A stretch of 64,000 nucleotides of DNA from an uncultured Caldilineaceae bacterium (GTDB lineage: Bacteria > Chloroflexota > Anaerolineae > Caldilineales > Caldilineaceae), in the NCBI GenBank assembly GCA_958295915.1, contig OY282381.1, positions 1,510,722 to 1,574,721 of the forward strand. Reading direction: 5' to 3'. The notes beneath the pieces are model-generated. The model was given only the letters and a program-made list of their open reading frames with translations, made no database searches and was not told where the DNA came from. The translations under genes and the position numbers were made by a program. Numbering within the stretch: position 1 is the first letter of the stretch; the number at the start of each line of letters is the position of its first letter. Below, in pieces: positions 63,082 through 64,000 of the stretch.

Positions 63082-63993
63082 TCAGGAGGTTACGGCTCCC
63101 TTGCCAGCCCGCGCAAGGGAGAATTGCAGCGCGGACATACCCATTATGATTACGGTCAGCACGAGGGCAATGGCCGTGGCATATCCATGCTGCGTTCGGG
63201 CTGTGCCCAGGCCAAGCTGGTAGATATAGGTGACTACTGTCTCCGAGCTATGGAAGGGGCCGCCGCCTGTAAGCGTATATACCAGGTCGAACACACGCAT
63301 CGCATCGATGGAGGTAATGACCGAGGCCACGACCAGCACTTCGCGCAGCAGTGGAATCGTCACCCGCGTCGCCAATTGCCAGGGCGTGGCCCCATCAAGA
63401 CGCGCGCTTTCCTGGAGCGCCCGCGGAATGGCTTGCAAACCGGCGATGAGCAAGAACATGGTGAAGCCAAAGTTTCGCCAGATATGCACCCCGATCACTA
63501 CAAAGACATTCAGCGTCCGTGTGCCAAGCCAGCCGAACTTGGGCCCATCGAGCCCTATCGCTCGCAGCAGGCCGTCGACGATGCCAAGGGTCGGGTCGAG
63601 AAGGAAATTGAAGAGTATACCCACCACCACCAACGACAGCACAAAGGGAACAAAGAAGATGCTGCGGAACCACTTGGCGAATCGCGGCCCTGACTCCAGA
63701 ATGATAGCGAAGATCAGAGCGATACCAACTTGAAAGACAAGACAGCCAATCACAAACAGGAAGCTGTTGCGCAACGCGCCCCAAAAGAACTCATCAGCGG
63801 CCATGTGCACGAAATTAGCAAGGCCGGTGAATTTCAGCGTTGCAAAGCTGATTCCCGTCCAGTCTGTGAACCCGATCACCACTGTGCCCAACAGCGGCAA
63901 GATGAGGAAGAAAGTATAGAAGAAGAAGGCGGGCGCTATGAGGAACAGCGCGAAGCGTCCATCGTAGCGGCCAGTCCGCGCACTTCTTCGCAT
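63082..63993 (-). CDS. Sugar ABC transporter permease, MalF type (first pair)
   Basis: 303 residues, six helices; LIAPAFFFYTFFLILPLLGT start and EAA loop LQESARLDGATPWQLATRVT. ATG at 63993, close to the window edge; a solute-binding protein gene may lie just beyond, as is usual for this order. Confidence 0.92.
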   Translation of the reverse strand: MRRSARTGRYDGRFALFLIAPAFFFYTFFLILPLLGTVVIGFTDWTGISFATLKFTGLANFVHMAADEFFWGALRNSFLFVIGCLVFQVGIALIFAIILESGPRFAKWFRSIFFVPFVLSLVVVGILFNFLLDPTLGIVDGLLRAIGLDGPKFGWLGTRTLNVFVVIGVHIWRNFGFTMFLLIAGLQAIPRALQESARLDGATPWQLATRVTIPLLREVLVVASVITSIDAMRVFDLVYTLTGGGPFHSSETVVTYIYQLGLGTARTQHGYATAIALVLTVIIMGMSALQFSLARAGKGAVTS

Positions 63994-64000
63994 TTTACTT

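Noticed and set aside
1-64000. tRNA and rRNA genes
   Set aside because: Reading the gaps for T-loop-like GGTTCGA motifs and CCA-type ends gave none that fit; a tRNAscan run would settle it.
1-64000. IS element or transposase as the source of the palindromes
   Set aside because: No transposase, integrase or RAYT-like gene was recognised in the window, so the mobilising enzyme, if any, lies elsewhere.

Overview
The window is about 57-60% GC (by eye) and tightly packed with ordinary bacterial genes. The best guess for the host is a Chloroflexota bacterium of the Anaerolineae/Caldilineae type. That rests on gene content and style (scattered his and pur genes, a Rel protein, a CARDB-repeat subtilase, MalFG pairs without a nearby binding protein) and on the density of short palindromic repeats. 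No rRNA or tRNA gene was seen, so the taxonomy is inference.

Layout. 1-2.7 kb: an isoquinoline-oxidoreductase-like molybdenum enzyme (two subunits, minus strand). 2.8-7.3 kb, plus strand: hisB, a threonine dehydratase, a DHOD-like flavoprotein, a membrane protein, dtd and an unknown gene. 7.3-20.8 kb, minus strand: an rRNA-methyltransferase-like gene, purB, a transporter remnant, purA, guaB, hisE, hisF, a hisA-Nudix fusion, a Na+/H+ antiporter, a phosphatase, hisH, a DUF402 protein and a nitrilase homologue. Purine and histidine synthesis therefore sit together. 21-35.5 kb: lspA, an RluD-type pseudouridine synthase, mdh, a double GNAT, two lipoproteins, a Cys/Met PLP enzyme, an SPFH protein, YraN, miaA, rel and a response regulator. 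35.6-44.7 kb: pepF, aconitase, a solitary DNA methyltransferase followed by what looks like a dead restriction gene, lipA and an O-antigen-ligase-like protein. 45-51 kb: an NAD-linked formate dehydrogenase locus (NuoE/F fusion, HoxU-like ferredoxin subunit, FdhA, FdhD). 51.4-59.1 kb: a 2569-residue secreted subtilase with about 15 CARDB repeats. 59-64 kb: a lipoprotein and two MalF/MalG-type sugar permease pairs.

Two things stand out. First, fdhA looks broken by an in-frame TGA at 48351. That TGA is almost certainly selenocysteine: the context is R-A-U-H-A-P-T-V-A-G-L, and a 6-bp hairpin with a GGUCU loop lies at the same distance from the UGA as in E. coli fdhF. Second, the whole window is seeded with at least four families of 20-50 bp GC-rich hairpins plus longer intergenic repeats. 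Members of families A and B keep their stems through compensatory changes and are stop-free in all six frames. Hairpins of these families sit in-frame inside many housekeeping proteins (HisF, HisA, RluD-like, LipA, PepF, NuoEF, the subtilase and others), and some supply start or stop codons. One has amplified into an 8-copy, 29-bp array that runs into the fdhA start. This protein-invading palindrome system is the best candidate for something undescribed.
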